DNA of 64,000 nucleotides from Phycisphaerae bacterium (GTDB lineage: Bacteria; Planctomycetota; Phycisphaerae; Phycisphaerales; Phycisphaeraceae): positions 1 through 64,000 of the forward strand of contig JAUIGU010000016.1 of assembly GCA_030432595.1 (NCBI GenBank). Reading direction: 5' to 3'. Position 1 is the first letter of the stretch; each line of letters starts with the position of its first letter. The notes beneath the pieces are model-generated. The model saw nothing but the letters and a program-made list of their open reading frames with translations. It was not told the DNA's origin and did not search any database. Of this stretch, positions 61,525 to 64,000 are shown piece after piece. Both the position numbers and the translations under genes were made by a program.

Positions 61525-62241
61525 TCACCCTTCCGCAGAAGGTGCTGTGTCTGTTTCATCGTCCGGCAATTCGAGCACGAAGCGATACAGCGCACACGCG
61601 ATGACGCCGCCGGTGAGGGGTCCGACCCAGTAGACCCAGGTCTGCCCGATGACGGCCGCGTCGCCGGAGAGCATCGCGCTGCCCAGGTGTCTCGCCGGGT
61701 TCATCGCCGCGCCGGTGAGTGGGCCGCCGGCGAGGATGCCCATGACGACCGCCATGCCGATGTAGAGCGCCGCCGACGACTTGGGCGGGCGCTTGTCGAA
61801 CCCGCAGCCGTAGATCATGAACACCAGAAAGAACGTGAGGATCACTTCGAGCAGGATCACCTTCGGGATCGTGATCACTTCGGGATCGAACGACGGCGTC
61901 CCCGCCGACAGCGCCGCGTACGGCGCATCGCCGAGCAGCGGGATCAGCAGCCCCGCCGCCGCGAACCCGGCCAGGAACTGCGCCGCGAGGTAGCCCGCCG
62001 CCAAGCCCGGCTTCATCTTCCCGACGGCCAGGAGCCCGATGGTCACCGACGGGTTGAAGTGGGCCGCGCTGATGTGCCCGACCGCCGCGATCATCACCGT
62101 GATGGTGACGCCGTGCGCGAGCGCGACGCCCAGCAGGGCCGCCTCCCACGAGCCCATGTGGTGGATGCCGAGGATCCCGACAAAGCACAACGCGAACGTC
62201 CCGAGGAACTCGGCGATGCACTTCTGGATCGGGGTGGCCAT
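61525..62241 (-). CDS. MIP-family aquaporin
   Basis: 238 residues from ATG 62241 (MATPIQKCIAEFLGTFALCF), with GGAG 6 bases upstream. Six membrane helices and two half-helix loops: first motif NPS (AAHFNPSVTIGLL) in place of NPA, second NPA (GAAMNPARHLGSAM). GTFALCFVGILGIHHMG is the typical first helix. Probably a water channel (AqpZ-like), with arginine of the selectivity filter in NPAR. Its C-terminus is short and acidic. Confidence 0.9.
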   Translation of the reverse strand: MATPIQKCIAEFLGTFALCFVGILGIHHMGSWEAALLGVALAHGVTITVMIAAVGHISAAHFNPSVTIGLLAVGKMKPGLAAGYLAAQFLAGFAAAGLLIPLLGDAPYAALSAGTPSFDPEVITIPKVILLEVILTFFLVFMIYGCGFDKRPPKSSAALYIGMAVVMGILAGGPLTGAAMNPARHLGSAMLSGDAAVIGQTWVYWVGPLTGGVIACALYRFVLELPDDETDTAPSAEG

Positions 62242-62456
62242 GCGGGGCTCCGGGGGCATCAACGGCCGGCAAACCCGGCAAGGTACCGGCCCGGCGTGAG
62301 CAACGCGTTACCGCGAACACCGCCCCGCTCGCTCGCTGAAAGGCGGCATCCATCGCCCCACCCACCGCGGAACCCAACCCGCGTCGATCCTCTGGAATTC
62401 CCGGATTCCACCGGTTTTGACCCGACATCGCGGCCGATCCGTGTCACAATGAAGGC

Positions 62457-62834
62457 ATGGGAGAAAGATCCGGACAGCCCGTTAGGGCGTGGTCGGTGTT
62501 CCGCGTGTCGGCGTGCGTGGCCGCGACGCTGGCCGTGGTTTTGCTCGGCGGCTGCGCGACGCGGGACGTCCCCGTGGACACCGCCGTGATGGCTTACCCG
62601 CCGCAGTACGGCCGGTCGCTGGCGTTCGACGCCGGCGAGCCCACCCCGGCCGGCCCGCGCTGGTACGACGTCCGCAACGACGCGACGTACGAGGTCTTCG
62701 CCGGCTACGACAGCCCGCGCGAAACCGTCGTCGTGACGCGGGAGTGGGAGCGGCTGCGCGTGTACAACGGCCGGGTCCGCGACGATTCCCACACACGGAC
62801 CTACCGCGAATCCGTGCGTCACTCCGTGCGGTAG
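62457..62834 (+). CDS. Small lipoprotein of unknown function
   Basis: 125 residues. Lipoprotein signal with lipobox LLGGC (ACVAATLAVVLLGGCATRDV). The mature ~90 residues include AYPPQYGRSLAFDAGEPTPA, WYDVRNDATYEVFAGYDSPR and ETVVVTREWERLRVYNGRVR, with no family I recognise. Starts 216 bp from the divergent aquaporin gene and is followed 55 bp later by the FAD-oxidase gene in the same direction. Confidence 0.65.
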   Translation: MGERSGQPVRAWSVFRVSACVAATLAVVLLGGCATRDVPVDTAVMAYPPQYGRSLAFDAGEPTPAGPRWYDVRNDATYEVFAGYDSPRETVVVTREWERLRVYNGRVRDDSHTRTYRESVRHSVR

Positions 62835-62889
62835 CCGGCGGATCGGCGGGGTCCGGATGCCCCCTTCCGCGGGCTTTACAATCCCGGGC

Positions 62890-64000
62890 ATGACCGCCCT
62901 CGACGCCCCGCCTGCTCAGCCCGCGACGACCAACCCCCAGAAAGCCACCGCCTTCGTCAACGCCCTGCGCGACCGGGTGCGCGGCGAAGTCATGACCCGC
63001 GAAGTTTTGCGCGGCATCCACGCCACCGACGCGTCCCACTACCAGATGATGCCGGTCGCGGTGTTCGTGCCCGTCGATGTGGACGACTGCATCAAGGGCA
63101 TCAAGACCGCCCACCAGCACAAAGTCCCGATCACCCCGCGCGGCGGCGCGACGTCGCTGTCGGGCCAGACCTTCGGCAGCGGGCTCGTCATCGACGCGTC
63201 CAAGCACCTCAACAAGGTCCTCGAAGTCAACGAGGAACAGCGCTGGGCCCGCGTGCAGCCGGGACTGGTCCGTGACCAGCTCAACGCCAAGCTCAAGCCG
63301 CTGGGCCTGCACTTCGCGCCCGACCCGGCGACCAGCTCTCGCGCGACCATCGGCGGCATGGTCGGCAACAACACCTCGGGCACCCGCTCCATCGTCTACG
63401 GCAAGACGATCGATCACGTCTTCTCCTGCACGGTCGCGCTCATGGACGGCACGGTCGTCGAGTGCGGGCCCTGCGACGACGAAACGTGGCAGAAACGTGC
63501 GGCCGGCGAAGGTGTCGGGCATCGCGAGGCCGCGCTGTACCGCGGGGTCAAAGACCTCGTCAACCGCCACCAGGACGCCATCCGGCAGCGCTACCCCAAG
63601 GTGATGCGCCGCGTGTCGGGCTACAACCTCGACGAGTTTGTTGACGGCGCGGGCTACACCGGCACGATCGGGCCGCGCGGCGAATACAACGCCGGGCCGC
63701 GCACGTGGAACCTCTCGAACCTGATCGTCGGGGCCGAGGGCACGCTGGGGTTTCTGCTCGAAGCGAAGATCCGGCTCACCCCCCTGCCCAAGGCGACGGG
63801 CGCCTGCGTCATCCACTTCGACGACGACATCGATGCGCTGGACCACGTGCCGGCGATCAACGCGCACGGCCCGTCGGCGGTCGAGCTGCTCGACCGCTTG
63901 GTGCTGCGCGAGTCCAAGGTCAACCCATCGACGCGCGACATGTCCTGGTGGATCGAGGGCGACCCCGCGGCGGTGCTGATGTGTGAGTTCTTCGGCGAGC
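62890..64000 (+). CDS. FAD-linked oxidase, GlcD/D-lactate dehydrogenase type (partial, 3' end outside window)
   Basis: 370 residues visible. N-terminal FAD-binding (PCMH) domain: VFVPVDVDDCIKGIKTAHQH, VPITPRGGATSLSGQTFGSG, DPATSSRATIGGMVGNNTSG, SIVYGKTIDHV, then NLIVGAEGTLGFLLEAKIRL, followed by the start of the FAD-oxidase C-terminal domain. Many members are fused to a 4Fe-4S GlcF-like part of about 400 more residues; whether this one is cannot be seen. Oxidises a 2-hydroxy acid such as glycolate or D-lactate; substrate not determined. Confidence 0.9.
   Translation, partial: MTALDAPPAQPATTNPQKATAFVNALRDRVRGEVMTREVLRGIHATDASHYQMMPVAVFVPVDVDDCIKGIKTAHQHKVPITPRGGATSLSGQTFGSGLVIDASKHLNKVLEVNEEQRWARVQPGLVRDQLNAKLKPLGLHFAPDPATSSRATIGGMVGNNTSGTRSIVYGKTIDHVFSCTVALMDGTVVECGPCDDETWQKRAAGEGVGHREAALYRGVKDLVNRHQDAIRQRYPKVMRRVSGYNLDEFVDGAGYTGTIGPRGEYNAGPRTWNLSNLIVGAEGTLGFLLEAKIRLTPLPKATGACVIHFDDDIDALDHVPAINAHGPSAVELLDRLVLRESKVNPSTRDMSWWIEGDPAAVLMCEFFGE

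Overview
The window looks like a piece of a chromosome from a GC-rich Planctomycetota bacterium, most likely class Phycisphaerae. The pointers are four PEP-CTERM proteins (three of them with dockerin-like 'VEQGDLDAVLQNWG' repeats next to the sorting tail), a ribosomal S10-spc-alpha cluster lacking rpmD and adk and with rpsD moved elsewhere, and very GC-rich codon use over most of the sequence. The taxon is inferred, not proven. I saw no rRNA, intact tRNA or CRISPR array.

Layout. (1) 1-5.97 kb, minus strand: an ECF sigma / anti-sigma pair followed by a small Cys-rich secreted protein, a His-rich triple-YHS protein, a YHS plus DUF2231 membrane protein, a TolC-type outer-membrane lipoprotein and a CusB-type adaptor that runs off the left edge. 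This reads as a metal-responsive RND efflux operon. (2) 6.2-13.7 kb: an AbiEi-type antitoxin without a visible toxin; a divergent XRE regulator; then a four-gene run encoding a triple ubiquitin-like/E2 fusion, a JAB/E1 fusion, an AAA+ ATPase and a subtilisin-like protease. This is the best candidate for an unusual system: a ubiquitin-like conjugation module laid out like bilABCD but compressed into two proteins, joined to an IetAS-like ATPase/protease pair. The first ~13.9 kb has visibly lower GC than what follows and ends near a degenerate tRNA-3'-end-like sequence, so it may be a genomic island. (3) 14.5-21.9 kb: three large secreted PEP-CTERM proteins, one with a lysyl-oxidase-like domain. 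(4) 21.9-38.8 kb, minus strand: rpsJ to rplQ in near-canonical order with secY, map, infA and rpoA, driven by a good promoter at 38.8 kb. Its intercistronic gaps are full of palindromic repeats of several families. (5) 38.9-47 kb: bifunctional nuclease, RsmB, a PAS-GAF-receiver protein, polyprenyl diphosphate synthase, a Ser/Thr kinase, a thioredoxin-like protein and transaldolase. (6) 47-57 kb: a palindrome-rich gap, an odd PEP-CTERM protein, a 21-bp tandem repeat tract, an AT-rich DUF262/GmrSD gene, rho with a C-rich leader, a CoaE fusion, a secreted metallopeptidase, a RAYT-like transposase flanked by near-identical palindromes, and rpsD. (7) 57-64 kb: a DUF454 protein, a divergent katG-oxyR pair, an aquaporin, a small lipoprotein and the start of a FAD-linked oxidase.

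How the parts may work together. The sigma factor has an ECF-type promoter just upstream of itself, so it probably autoregulates. The XRE protein probably represses the ubiquitin-like operon through a 9-bp inverted repeat lying over the -35 boxes of both divergent transcripts. OxyR keeps both redox cysteines (C199, C208) and probably controls katG. The ribosomal transcript carries hairpins immediately after many stop codons, which suggests segmental control of mRNA stability or attenuation. All functions are read from sequence motifs; no database search or experiment was possible.
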